Counted from the stretch's first letter, positions 23,472 through 35,000 are shown. The stretch: 64,000 nucleotides of DNA from Homalodisca vitripennis (GCF_021130785.1 NC_060213.1:101131501-101195500), one strand, 5' to 3'. Numbers and translations are program-made. Notes: generated by a model not told the origin, from the letters alone.

Positions 23472-26424
23472 TCCGGTTTATCCAGGCCAATCTGCAGAGA
23501 TGTCACGCTGCGGACGCAATCCTTGAAAAGCTGGCCTGTGAGACCAACGCCCAGATACTGATCGTCAGTGAACCCGTCCGAACCAAAACCAGCTCATTTT
23601 GGTTTTACGATGGACTCGGCACTGCGGCTGTTTGGATCTCAGACAGTCGTGGGGTCCGTGTACTGAGTCATGGTACCGGTATTGGTTATGCCTGGGTTAA
23701 GTTGAACAGCGTTACCATTTACAGTGTGTACCTCTCCCCCAATTACTCCGCGCGAGAGTATCTGGAAAGGTTGGAAGCGCTGGAAGACAGTCTCAGAAAC
23801 GTCCCTGGGCGTGTTATAGTGGCGGGTGACTTCAACGCCCGTGCGGTCGAATGGGGTATGCCTGTGACTAACGTGAGGGGAAGACATATTTTGGAGATGG
23901 TCTCGAGACTCGATTTGGAAGTCGTGAATAGAGGGACAAGGCCGACCTTCCGAAGCACTCTCGGTGAGTCAATACCAGATATTACGATGGTATCGGCCGA
24001 TTTGTTCCCTTTAGTAGCGGAATGGCGAGTGATGGACGTCTACACTGCTAGTGACCACGAGTTTATCGCTTTCCATCTTATCGATAATCGGCTGCCGCGG
24101 CGAGAAAATACCCGAAACACTCTTGGCTGGAATCTGGCTAAGCTGGACAGGGGAACACTTGTCGAGCAGCTAGATCGTAATATCGAGGCTGGTGTTCTGG
24201 AGTTTCCCGACTCCACTGTAACAGCTGAGGTTGTAGCTTATATCGACTCTTCCATGAAACTGATAGAGCACGCTTGAAATTCATCAATGCCTCGGAAACG
24301 ACCCTACCGGGGCCGTCGCCAAGCCTTCTGGTGGACGGACGAAATCGGTGAGCTCAGGAAAACTGCACTAATGTGCAGACGTAGAGCGCAGCGAGCTCGC
24401 AACCGGCCTGAAGCTATAATTAGGTCGGCAGAGCATAAGGCTGCTAAGAAAGCTCTGAGTGCAGCAATCCGTCTGAGCAAGGCGCGATGCTGGCGTGAGC
24501 TCTGCCAGGAGCTGGACTCGGACCCTTGGGGAAGAGGATACAAACTTGTGAGGAAAAAGCTCGGAGGAATAGGGAACAGTACAGAAATGCCTGCTGGAAT
24601 GATTTCGGCGATCGTGGAAGCTCTCTTCCAAAGTCACCCTGTTAGGTGGGAGGAGAAGGTAGCGAGACCGGTTCCAGACGTTCTCATTTTTACGGAGCAG
24701 GAGCTTGTAGCAGCGGTGTCTACCATGCGCAACAAGAAGGCTCCAGGACCTGATGGCATTCCAGCTGAGGTTTTGAAGGCGAGTTATCCGCTCTTGATGC
24801 TGAATATGTTTAATGCATGTTTGGTAGCGGTTGTGTTCCCGTCGCGCTGGAAGGTTGCTAAGTTGGCACTGATCAGCAAAGGCAAAGGTGACCCGAACTC
24901 CCCGTCGGCATACAGGCCACTTTGTATGCTTGACACCGCGGGGAAGCTCTATGAAAGGTTGCTGAAACCCAGATTGCAGTCGTCCATCAAAGCCGCCGGA
25001 GATCTCTCTCCCCGGCAGCACGGCTTTCGAAAGCGACACTCAACTCTGAACGCCATTACAGAGGTGATCAGTGCCGTCCAGCAAGCCGAAACAGCTCGTC
25101 ACCAGGCTCGGCCGATTGTGCTGTTGGTCACCCTTGACGTATAGAATGCGTTTAACTCTGCTCGCTGGGAGGAAATGCTAGAGGCGTTGCAGCGGGACTT
25201 CAGCATGTCCGACTATCTCCTGGTCGTTGTGCAGGACTACCTGAAAAACCGTCGGCTGTTGTATGAAAACAAAGACGGAAGGAAAACGAAAGAGGTCACT
25301 GCCGGTGCGGCTCAAGGGTCTATTCTCGGCCCAGACCTATGGAATGTTTCATACGATGGTTTGCTTCGCCTCGAGATGCCCCACGACGTCTTCCTCGTGG
25401 GTTATGCTGATGATGTGGCTGCAGTCATCACGGCGGACTCCGGACTTGGCACAGTTACGTCTTAATCAGGTAATGATTCGGGTAAATGCCTGGATGACGA
25501 GCCATGGACTTGAGCTGGCGGTCGCCAAGACTGAAATCGTTATGCTCACTCGATGGAGAATCCCCACTCTGATCTCTATGAATGTGGGGGGTGTCGAGGT
25601 TCGGACAAGGACTGCGGCGAAGTACCTGGGTGTGTTACTCGACTTCCGTCTTCGATATTGGGAGCACATTCAGGCGGGTGTGTGACAAAGCCTCTAGGGT
25701 GGTTATGTCTCTCGGCAGGCTGATGGCTAACGTAGGAAGCCCTAGGTCAAGTAAGAGACGCCTCCTCATGTCTACTGTAAACTCAACCCTTCTGTATGGC
25801 GCAGAGGTTTGGGCGTGTGTCATGAGGATAAGGCGATACAGTCAAAAGCTGTTATCGGTACATAGAAGAGCGGCACTTAGGATTGCCTGCACCTATCGCA
25901 CCGTTTCCAGTTCGGCCGTGGCGGTCGTGGCTGGGGTGATTCCTATTGATCTGCTGGCCATCGAGAAACAGACCGTCTTCCGGCTGGCTGCCGAGCGGGG
26001 TAGAGAGGATGCCTTGGCTGCTGCCAGGGTGGAGACTCTGCAGGTTTGGCAGCGGAGGTGGACGGAAGGATCGGACGGTCGCTGGACCTTCCGTCTCATT
26101 CGAGAGCTTCAATCCTGGATAGATCGTGGCCACGGGGAAATAAATTTCTACCTGTGTCAGTTCCTGACAGGGCACGGTTACTTTAGGAAGTACCTCTACA
26201 GGATGGGAAAAGTCAGGTCGCCTCGGTGTGCTTACTGCCCGGAGGAAGATGGCGGGCGCTTCACCGAGGCCAGGCGAACGCTTGCCACCACAGTTGGCGA
26301 TGTTTCGGCAGAGACCATTGTGGAGATTATGCTGCAGAGTGAGGACGCTTGGAATGCAGTCACTACTCATGTACATGCGATCCTTCATCAGAAGCGTGAA
26401 GACGGATGCCTGGCTGACCCCTAG
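23468..26424 (+). pseudogene. R1-clade ORF2 (endonuclease plus reverse transcriptase), disrupted
   Basis: ORF2 provides target nicking and cDNA synthesis. Residues 1-270 are a complete APE-type endonuclease: IRFIQANLQR, IVSEPVR (catalytic Glu), VAGDFNARAVEW and ASDHEF (catalytic Asp-His). An in-frame TGA at 24,275-24,277 interrupts it, and the same frame resumes with SSMPRKRP. The reverse transcriptase follows with KKAPGPDGIPAEVL, SAYRPLCMLDTAGKLYERLL, SPRQHGFRKRHST, and motif A LVTLDV. A TAG at 25,142-25,144 stands where Lys is expected before NAFN. Then come AAQGSILGPDLWN (motif B) and VGYADDVAAVI (motif C). Frameshifts occur near 25,440-25,455 and 25,672. The C-terminal part keeps CAYCPEEDG but lacks the expected following His and Cys, so a short deletion near 26,251 is likely. 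It ends with TAG at 26,422-26,424. Confidence 0.92.
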
Positions 26425-26596
26425 CTTCCGAAACAAGTAGCTTTGTCCTGGTTGGGACATAAGACACACGGAGCAGGCAAGATGTCATCCGAAAGGGTTC
26501 CGGCCTGGGCCCTCCGTGGCCCGTAGGGGGTTTAGTGGGTAGTCCGCAAGGGAGTCCCATACTCCGTGCGCAAATGCATTCCCCCTACGTTAAAAA
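26425..26596 (+). other. 3' UTR and A run of the R1-clade element
   Basis: A GC-rich tail includes ggggtttagtgggtagtccg and gagtcccatactccgtgcg, then ccccctacgtt and a run of A. The phrase resembles 3' ends of R1/TRAS/SART-type elements and would be the template-priming end. Confidence 0.7.
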
Positions 26597-26606
26597 AAGG
26601 ACATAG
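26597..26606 (+). repeat. right target-site duplication of the R1-clade element
   Basis: aaggacatag, identical to 22,455-22,464. The first As merge with the poly-A run. Confidence 0.75.
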
Positions 26607-26609
26607 TAT

Positions 26610-27690
26610 CTATGTGTTTATAAACTTGTAATGGAATACCAAGGCTGAAATTCTTTGTCTGCTCTTAAGTAACCACAGACCATAGCATTCCTCAAACCAG
26701 CTACCAAGACATCTAAGTGTTTAACGCCAGCACCCAATCCTAACTACCTCACAAGTCTGCACTGGATAGAATTGAGTCTATCAATATTCCCAAGTAAGTA
26801 AGGTGACCAGACAACTACTGCCAGCGAGTCACGAGAAGTTCTCTGAGCAACTACCTATCTTCCGTTGAAGGAGTTGCAGCTAATATATTAGAGACATATA
26901 AATACGATAAATTTTTTATATGAAACTATAAATACATTTTTTATTTCCAAACATTAATAATGTGAATTATTTCAAGTGAATAACATCTAATTGAAACTGC
27001 TAGTAACGAAGCGGAAATAAGCGCCTTCTATTTGCTAAATACTTCATGAATGCTTTTTTGTATCCGGACGGGCCAGAGGACATCTCGTGACTCGTTAACA
27101 GTATTCAAGTGTTAGTAAGGTTTGATTTATTTTCGGCTTCACACCTAGCACCAGTCATAGAAAAGGGTAATTTTATTCTGCAGACCAGCTAAATACAAAA
27201 GCTCTAGACTTGCAAATACTAAAAATCAATTACAATAGATTAAATTTAATTAAGAAATTTTTTAAGAAATAATGTGTTAAATTTAAAATAATAATTTTTA
27301 GCTCAGTAATTTTATGCTAGACCAATGCCTTCCGATGAAATAGCAGATACCGTTTCATATTTTCCTTTGTTCAGTAATCTATGCCGGTCAGAGTAAATAT
27401 ATGAGATGACTAAAGTTGTTTCTTTTCCCAGTTTTTACAAATTCACGTCATACGGAAATAAGAAGATACATATCAGATAGAAAAAATATAATGAAGAAGT
27501 TTTTAGTTTCGTTTTTTATTGCTCCCTACAAATATGTAAATGTATATCAGTGTTTTCAAATCATAACTACCAAAAATACATTTACCTTTTTTATGAATTT
27601 ATTCTAACAAGAAAATGCTAAATTCAGTATTTTATGAACGGAGGTTTTAATTTAACACAAAGTCCGATTCTATTCCGAACTATCCATAAA
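26610..27690. other. AT-rich DNA with a slightly GC-richer start, no gene recognised
   Basis: The first 270 bp are less AT-rich but contain no domain-bearing frame. The rest is AT-rich, with only chance frames. Confidence 0.45.
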
Positions 27691-27699
27691 ATCAAATTA

Positions 27700-27960
27700 T
27701 TCAACTGACGGAATTCTATTATTACCTACTCCGATAAATAACACTAATAAAAAAGCGACTCCGATTCACACAGTTAAAGTTTATACGCACTCCACGTTAA
27801 GTGTGATGCACAATAATTCTCTGTTTGTACTCTATGTCAGCCATATGCAGTAACTTTTGACGTTCTTACTGCATGCTTTAACAGACCTCAATATTCATAC
27901 TGCAGGTCTATTAGTCATAGAAAGTTTTATCCGTATTTTCGTTCTTAATACAGAAGTATT
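27700..27960 (+). repeat. dispersed repeat D, copy 2
   Basis: Diverged match to 18,360-18,570, with cacagttaaagtttatacgc, then gtactctatgtc and gcatgcttta. Confidence 0.4.
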
Positions 27961-28239
27961 AGCAACAGTTTATAACCTCAATGTTTTCCAGTAAATTACC
28001 ATCTTGTTGCGGTGTTAATTTTGGTTTATATCAAGCTTTTTTGTAAGCAACATGTAGTTAACTATTAGGGAAATACTATTGTAACGAGTATATAGTAGGG
28101 TTATCTTCTATAAACCAATTACAACTATTTTTGTTTTAGTATAAGAGCAATCAATTGTGTTCTGAACTAATAACCCTTTATTTTAAGAATGCACAAGTTC
28201 CAATGGAATTCAATAATTAAACTCAGTATAAAATAATAG

Positions 28240-29260
28240 TAATTAGAATAAAATTTAAAATCAATAATACAGCAACGCCAAGCTATCTTTTTTACTTTAT
28301 TCTCAATTATTTCATATTTTTCACCCATCAAATGTTCACAAGTCCAGTCTTAAAATTAACAATCAATCAATCATTCAATAATTGTGTCCTTCAATTACTC
28401 AGTGCTAATGTTTTGAACACAAACTCAAAGTAAAAATCTTCATTAAACTTCAAAATAAAATAATCTTCTTCAAATATAAAATGAAACAAATAATAAAATA
28501 AGACTTCTTCTCAAAATAAAAATCAAACAAATTAAGGTAATATTAATATTTAATATATGAACAAAGACAATGTCCAACCAGTTAAACTCAAAATTGTATC
28601 AATTTCAAACTACTTATTTTCTGTAAATTTCCAATTTACAAATTATTGAATTATCCAGAATTATCCGCTTGGCTTTGAATGTTAAATTTAGGAACTTGTT
28701 AAAATATATATAGAATCTCAGAACATAAAATAAATTTTCTTTTTCAGTAGGCTATTCCTGATTTAACCAAATTGAACAGGAAAATATCATCAAGTAATTT
28801 TCTATTTAAATGTTAAATTCTAACTTTCACAGTACCTCACACTTCTCCTGAAGACTTCACCAAGTAACCAAAATGACTATTATAGATTAATATATTGAAA
28901 AAACAAACTTTAAATTTTGAAAAGAATTTTAATCTTAATACTCAACCTTCCTACCGAAAAATCAATACGGCAAGAGTAGGCTATCACTTTATACGAACTT
29001 CTCTCTCTGAGCACACAGCAACGAATCCCCTGGAAAACGTGGTTGAGTCCACCGGAAGGATCTAGAAATCCCTCCCACCATCTGATCAACCTAACATTGG
29101 CCAATCAAAATTGAGCAAACACAATGTCTGAATTGGATGGTAACTATCCAACCCAGACCTGTAACCTATGCTCAATACCTAGATACAAAAGGAAGCTTCT
29201 AGGCATTCCTCGAACCCGACTCAACAAGAAATTCAGCACTGCCGGAAGGATCACAATCTT
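28240..29260 (-). promoter_or_regulatory. second A-rich repeat plus promoter-like block (minus strand)
   Basis: From 28,420 to 28,560 caaaataaaa-type motifs recur, as at 9.4-9.8 kb. On the minus strand a palindromic CCAAT element (attggccaat, 29,096-29,105) is followed about 100 nt later by GTATAAAG (28,994-28,987). The interval 28,960-29,250 is GC-richer than its surroundings. The shared arrangement with 9.4-10.5 kb suggests two members of one mobile element class, perhaps LTR-like. Alternatively it is a host promoter. No protein was recognised. Confidence 0.3.
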
Positions 29261-29269
29261 ACAATTCAC

Positions 29270-31210
29270 TTATTATATTAATTTTAAATTCTCTTAAATT
29301 AAAATATAAAGATTCCTATAAATAATTAAATAATATAGGAAGCATCCTATAACTATATTTCAGTTTAAAAATGATTTTACCATACAAAAGTACAGATATA
29401 TTTTCCAGCATTTACCTAACACAAGGCAAGTTTTAGATCGCGATGTGGTGACAAACCTTGAGATATACCAAATAACAGGCGTATTAAAGTTTAAAATCTT
29501 TACGCCATTATTTTCTCATTCTGAAGATAATATTAATAAGCATAAAAAGTATATCTTGTGTTTCTTTTGTGAAAGCACCATGAAGTATATAAATGTTTAA
29601 AATTTTTATCGGCATAACCAATGGAACATATGGAAGAAATTTCAAGGACAGATGAGAAATAACCCTATTATTACATTGAATATTAAAACTTTCAAAAATA
29701 TGTAGTGGGTGGAGAAGGAGAAATTACCTTCTACTGCCGAAAATTCGATTTTAGCTCGGCTAATGCAAAGTAGAAACACGCCTACAGCCGAATTTAGGGT
29801 GATATTATTAAAGTTTTGAGACTAGAGGTTTTATAATCAGGAACGACTACCTAATACTCCAAAAATGTGGTTTGTACACAACTAATTCAAACTAGATAAT
29901 AAATAAGCGGAATATTACTTTAAAGCAATAACTGCAAAGCCATTTAAGCAGCACAATTCTAAATTAAGGGATACAAGCTATTTTAAGGACGCTTTTTACA
30001 TACATTTTCCCAATTTTAAATTTATTGAACCAAACGTATACGTTTAACAAATAGAGCAAACAGTTCAAAAAAGAACCAAGAAGCCTAAAATAGAGGTACG
30101 TTTACAATAGGCACGAATCTTTTCAAATGGACTGCTCCATTAACATTGAATTGTGCCTAATTCCTATTATTTTACTCGGTCTGTAGGCAAAAATTGGAAA
30201 CGATAATACATGTGAACTTTGAATGCTAACTGGCATTGCTTCTAAATGTTTTCTAAAGCATTACTCCCAAAGTCTAAAATTCTTAAATATCTAATAAGAA
30301 TCAACAACCTTTATTGTAGGTATATCTAAAATATGATTTTAATGCAGTTATATTATACTACTTGTATTATATAATTCCTGTTATTGTCTAAAACTAGTTT
30401 TAAATTATTTCAAACTGCTTCAAGAATCTTCAATTTAGGAAATTTCCAAACGATCAAGATATACATTACTCATATTTCTCAACTCAGCCAATAATGCATG
30501 GTAGTCATGAAGTAGAATCACCCATGACGTAATAACTTTCCAGAATATCCTTCTTCCAAGCGCACAGTAACATGTTTTATATTCTATGTAGGCCATGTAC
30601 AGTTACGCAGGGTCATCCCACTCAGTGGTTTTATGACGTAAAATAACTGAATCCGGCAAGAAATAAAACAACACGTTTTCCTTTTTATTCGGTGATCATA
30701 ATAGAACGTATGAAGTATAGATGTTTATGACTGGTTTTATTTATATGTTTACACTATTTTTGCGTTATATCAGTAGTACATACTGATTTATAAATATATG
30801 CAAAACTCTGTTATCCTTTCAAATATATCTCTATCATAATTAAAGATCAAATACAAGAAAACTATTCGATTGTGAACACTTTTTGAATATTACAGTTTCC
30901 ATTTGCGAATTGAATCCAATAATGTTTATAATGGTAAATAAAATATCCGATTATTAGCAAAATATTTTTTGACTCTACCAATTTATTTAAATGCTTAAGT
31001 GGAGACTGTCCGAATCGTTAAATCTTCCTGAAATTAACTCAAAATTCCATTACATTTAATAAATATTGCAAAGATACTAAGTATAAAGATTATTTTTATT
31101 TTGTTTGAATGGAGCGTAAAATTCAGAAACAAAAATTACTATTAAGAATATTTAAAATAGTTCATCTAGAACTAACCCATGACTGCCCAGGAGAGTTCAC
31201 TTATTGAGCA
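29270..31210. other. AT-rich DNA, no gene recognised
   Basis: A weak piece of dispersed repeat D (gttttatattctatgtaggc, near 30,573) is the only match noticed. Confidence 0.45.
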
Positions 31211-31212
31211 TT

Positions 31213-31575
31213 TGGCCGTTTCTGTCACATTTGTGCTTAAATATTTTGGTTTTTCTTTATCTCTTTAAAGCCTGAGCTCACGGCTATACTGGCTTGTTTA
31301 ATTCACTGTAGCTGCTACTCAGATCCTATCATACAGCAATATGAGCCAAAGTGAATTAAACAAGCTAGCATAGCCAAGAGATAAAGCTTTACAGAGATAA
31401 AAAACGACACAAACATATAATCGGAAGACCAAATGTCTGTTAAAAGACTTTTATTTACAATAATTAAATTTGTATAAATGGCAACAGCCTAATTTCATTT
31501 CAATAAACTTTGAATTTAGAATTCAATTGAATTGATTCATAAAAAGTACTTGCTCCGCCGGGGCTCAAACAATCG
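31213..31575 (-). repeat. tRNA-like module, degraded copy, split by a foldback
   Basis: The minus-strand order matches the units at 53.7 and 62.7 kb. The landmarks are tttggccgt followed by tctgtcacat, taatcggaagaccaaat, taattaaatttgtataa, and then the tRNA-like 3' end cttgctccgccgggg (31,550-31,564), after which homology stops. A foldback at 31,249-31,404 interrupts the body. Confidence 0.7.
31249..31404. mobile_element. foldback (hairpin) element of about 155 bp
   Basis: The left arm contains ggctatact followed by ggcttgtttaattcact (ending 31,307). The right arm contains agtgaattaaacaagc followed by tagcatagcc (from 31,350). Outer ctttatctctttaaag and ctttacagagataaa also pair. The loop is about 42 nt. 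It sits inside a tRNA-like repeat copy, so it inserted later or arose by local inverted duplication. Confidence 0.75.
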
Positions 31576-31720
31576 TTTGACAGTTATTTAGTCAGAAAAT
31601 GTGAGAGAAACAGCCAAAAATCAAATATTGGAATCGTAAAAAGGCTCTCTGATGGTGTAGTGATAGCGCAATTCCCTTGCACGTGAGAGATCAGCGGTAT
31701 CAATAGGTTATGAATAGCTT
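31576..31720 (+). repeat. tRNA-like module, plus-oriented degraded copy
   Basis: ttgacagttatttagtc and ggaatcgtaaaaaggctctc match the 53.7 kb unit with an internal deletion. The tRNA-like part (from 31,644) has tggtgtagtgatagcgc and acgtgagagatc, but the B box is lost. It adjoins the minus copy, giving a head-to-head junction near 31,575. Confidence 0.65.
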
Positions 31721-31724
31721 TTAA

Positions 31725-32420
31725 GTCTCATTCTGTTTTTAACTAATTCCTTTCTTATAACTATTTTTAGTACTTAAGAATTGTGTTTGTATTGGGTGGA
31801 ATTAATGTATCAAATAATGTTTACATATTAATTACTTTTACTTCGAAATACTAGACACAACTATTGCTTCCATGCTTTATAAAATTTAACTTAGTCTAGA
31901 ATGCAGAAAATTGGACTTCTTCTAACCTATGTTTATTTACCTAAATTAAATGATATTACCTTTGTGAAACTAGGTATTGCCTATTGCCAGAATCATTTAA
32001 ATTAATCCAAGAAATAACATATTTTGCAACACTAGAACCAGATTGTGGTTAGGAACTGTATTGTGCATTAGGCAACTGTGTGGAATTTGCCACCTTAACA
32101 GCTTACTTAGGAATGAAATTGGAAATTTTGATTAGTGAAATGCTGTGCTCGAAGTGTATTGTAGGGTTAGAATTCCATAGCTAAACTTGATCACGCAGAG
32201 CTCTATAAATTAGTTTTATAACATTTTATATCTGCAATTCTTATGAAACCACAATTTTAAATAACTTGGCTTTTACAGAAGGATGTTCCAATATTTCCCT
32301 ACTATCTTAATACCGAACTAATAGGCTCCATGTGCTCCCAAAACTACCGTAATTCACGTTAAATGATTAGATGATTTTCCTTAGTATATAATTTTCCACT
32401 ATACCGGAAATTTGTTTGAA
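31725..32420. other. AT-rich spacer, nothing recognised
   Basis: No supported feature. Confidence 0.45.
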
Positions 32421-32426
32421 TATAAC

Positions 32427-32834
32427 TTACTTAATTTTAAAAATATAGTGAAATATTGAGTATTCAGTGAACAGCGCTAAGAAAACTTGATCAATTAGCT
32501 CACAAATAATTAGTATTATTTCAAAAGTATATTCTTCAATAGTAACGGGTAATATGCTATGCTTGTATGCAGGTAATTGTAACAATATAAAATATAACAA
32601 GATGTTTTGTAAAAATTCTGGATTAGAGTAGTTATGCTGTTTGAGGTGTGCTCCATCAAAGTAAGCTGTTCTCGATGCAGGAAGGATATTCTCAGGACAA
32701 ATGCGTTTCCGGAAGATATGAACGCTTCCAAAACATTTACCATCTACATAAACATCACATTTCCGCCTCTCAAGTTTTATAACTTCCACCGTATCAGGAT
32801 TCGCATTAAATAAACAAATAAAAATAAACACCAT
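32427..32834 (-). CDS. hypothetical 135-residue frame, possible exon
   Basis: I do not recognise this frame. It starts MVFIFICLFNANPDT, a short hydrophobic start that could be a weak signal peptide. A less AT-rich stretch follows with LERRKCDVYVDGKCFG and FRKRICPENILPASRTAYF, giving several Cys and charged residues. The second half (after about residue 75) becomes AT-driven and hydrophobic, like random sequence. A possible splice acceptor (cag) lies about 5 nt upstream of the ATG on the minus strand. If real, only the first 75 residues may be coding, as one exon. Chance is a serious alternative: there is no domain, no neighbouring gene and no homology evidence. Confidence 0.25.
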   Translation of the reverse strand: MVFIFICLFNANPDTVEVIKLERRKCDVYVDGKCFGSVHIFRKRICPENILPASRTAYFDGAHLKQHNYSNPEFLQNILLYFILLQLPAYKHSILPVTIEEYTFEIILIICELIDQVFLALFTEYSIFHYIFKIK

Positions 32835-33109
32835 ACATTCTGTTTGAAAATTGTTGCACTACTCTCTTTTTATTGAATTCTAGTCCATAATTATAAAATT
32901 CTCGGGATCATTATAAGTATTTGTTTGTACAATTATAAATATTTTTATTGTGTAAAATACCTTATAAAATTCCTCACATTAAACCGCAATATCCCATCAA
33001 TCGTACATTACCTTATTAAACTAACTAATAGACTATAAAATTCATCCCTTAACGATTATGTGTGAACTAGCAGTTACCCACGGCTCCGCGTTCACTTTCG
33101 AAGGTTTTG

Positions 33110-33690
33110 CACCTGTATGAGCACTTCTGGTTCGAGTGAATTAAATTTCCGATGCAAATATTGATTTTGCCGTCTTCTACGACCAAGTAAATACATTAAA
33201 AGAATATATTTATGGCAATTTTAATTTACTCCGTTCTTAGTATTTTTTGTTCTAAAACTGATCTCTCCGATCTAGGAAAATATATAAATACACAGCTCTG
33301 AGAAGCCCAATTTTGTCAAAAGACAACTTAGATTGTTTTTATAACAGTCTTTGAAAGTATAGTGTAAGTTAAACTACATTGTCTCTTATATCTATACGGC
33401 TAGCAGTTTGCACGCAATTTAGTAAGCGTTGGACGTTTATGACCACTGCTAGTTCGAGTAAATTATATTTCAGACACTAATGTTGAGTTTGCCTTGTTGC
33501 TACGATAGTAAAAATGTTATAAAGTTTATAAATAAAGCCATTGTGTTTTACTTTGTTCCTAGTATGTTTTGTTCCATAGTTAATTTGTTTTTTTTACCCA
33601 ATTAAGAAAATATATAACACAGATCAGAGAATCGTAATTCTGTCAAAAGAGAATTCTAATGGATTTTATGTCAGTCATTAAATTTATAGT
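33110..33690 (+). repeat. tandem duplication, 322 bp period (family B related)
   Basis: Two diverged units align over about 290 bp. ggttcgagtgaatt (33,129) matches agttcgagtaaatt (33,451), atattgattttgcc matches atgttgagtttgcc, and aggaaaatatataaatacacag matches aagaaaatatataacacagatc. ttgtcaaaagacaa matches ctgtcaaaagagaa. The gagtttgccttgttg phrase links these units to family B at 3.4, 19.4 and 43.9 kb. Confidence 0.75.
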
Positions 33691-33974
33691 AACGGTTTTT
33701 AAATATTATAGCACATTTAGAGTTGAAATTGGTACATTAGTTCAAAAGAACACTAGCGAAATTTTAATCTAGCATCGTTCTTGTCAACCGCTTCAAAGGT
33801 AGTCTTTGGAGTCAAATTCTGACTTTCTTATGTTTTAGGACATTTTATATAGTATATTAGTACCTATCTAGATAGTTTACGGTTAATCTTTACAGTTTAC
33901 TCACTGTAAATGTAAATAAATTACAATAATATACCGTGTTTATATATAACAGTTGATTACATTTGACAGGCTCA

Positions 33975-34185
33975 TTCAATTAATATTAAACAACTTTAGA
34001 GATCAAGGTGGGAATGTTTGCTATTTTAAAGACCAATGGGGCGAAGCCCAAAGTGATTTTCGATATAAGAATAGGTCTATATTCATCCCAGGAACCATAA
34101 GAATGTTTATGTACAATTTCTGTTTAATCGGCTCAGTACAATTTACGCGTGAAAAAAAACTGCATATTCGCAATTATAATATTAT
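33975..34185 (+). repeat. local repeat E, copy 1
   Basis: Shares with 34,822-35,000 an ordered series: ctttagagatcaa, agaccaatggggc, gtctatattca and ccaggaaccataa, then tacaatttctg and ttacgcgtgaaa. The plus-strand frame across it (93 residues) is not conserved in the partner, so it is not coding. Confidence 0.65.
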
Positions 34186-34239
34186 TAGGATGAGCAGGGA
34201 ACAGTTTATGTTACTATGGCCTGACGTGATATAGTCTTG

Positions 34240-34800
34240 TCTATACTCGTGGCGTCTGCACCTCCTAGCTGTCCGAAGCTGATAAACTACTTTGAACTTG
34301 GTCTTAGTGTTTCAGCTTGGTAACAGAAGACAACGTTGAATGCAGTAAAAGGCTGATCTGGTGCTACGACTTACCTTTGCCTCTCATTTCTTTATTTATT
34401 TTGGCTTATTTATTTCGGTCTCGCTGTATCTTCACTCAACAGCTGTTCAATCGAAAGAGCCAATAAGAGCATTTGTGTGTATGGGTGAGGTGAAAGAAGC
34501 ATAGTACTAAGCACTATACTTACTGCATACTTATTAGTTGCTAAAATGCACAGTTTAAAATATATTTTTACTAATACTTTTAATTTTATTATTTGTATAC
34601 TTAACTACTTTGTGCTCAACAGCGGTTGCAGAAAAAGTTGAAAAAGATGTTTTATTTCTATCAAGCTTACTTTCGCTTTCAAACCTGTAAATGCTTAATT
34701 AATTTTTAATAGTGGTTACACTAATTAAACATGTGGTTGTGATGTCATAAAAATGTTTACACAGAATAATTGATCATATTTAATCACGTATTTCAATTGA
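34240..34800. other. spacer between local repeats, nothing recognised
   Basis: Partly less AT-rich (34,240-34,520), but without a recognisable frame. Confidence 0.4.
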
Positions 34801-34821
34801 TAATATTCGTTTTCTGTAATG

Positions 34822-34992
34822 CAGCTTTATAGATCAAGTGGGTTTTTTCGCAAAGTCAGAGACCAGTGGGGCATGTTCCGGATGTATTTTTGAAGTAAAG
34901 CGTAGGTTTATATGTTAACCAGGGACCATAATAGTATAATACAATTTCTGTAAAATCGATGAAATTTTAAAAGACGTTTTACGTGATAAATT

Positions 34993-35000
<8 letters not shown>
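34822..35000 (+). repeat. local repeat E, copy 2
   Basis: Diverged partner of 33,975-34,185 (ctttatagatcaa, agaccagtggggc, ccagggaccataa, tacaatttctg, ttacgtgataaa). It runs into a CA microsatellite. Confidence 0.65.

Larger units (their letters stand above)
22465..26596 (+). mobile_element. R1-clade non-LTR retrotransposon, near full length but inactive
   Basis: The element carries ORF1 (zinc-knuckle Gag-like), ORF2 (APE-type endonuclease, reverse transcriptase, C-terminal Cys region), a GC-rich 3' UTR and a short A run. It is much richer in G+C than its host sequence. Flanking 10 bp direct repeats mark its boundaries. The insertion site is AT-rich single-copy-like DNA, not the 28S rRNA gene used by canonical R1. 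Only about 21 bp separate the left duplication from the ORF1 ATG, so the 5' UTR is missing or very short. Several frameshifts and stops in both ORFs make this copy defective. Confidence 0.93.

Noticed and set aside
22467..26560. Numerous minus-strand frames under the R1-clade element
   Set aside because: They are antisense shadows of GC-rich ORF1 and ORF2 and have no domain.
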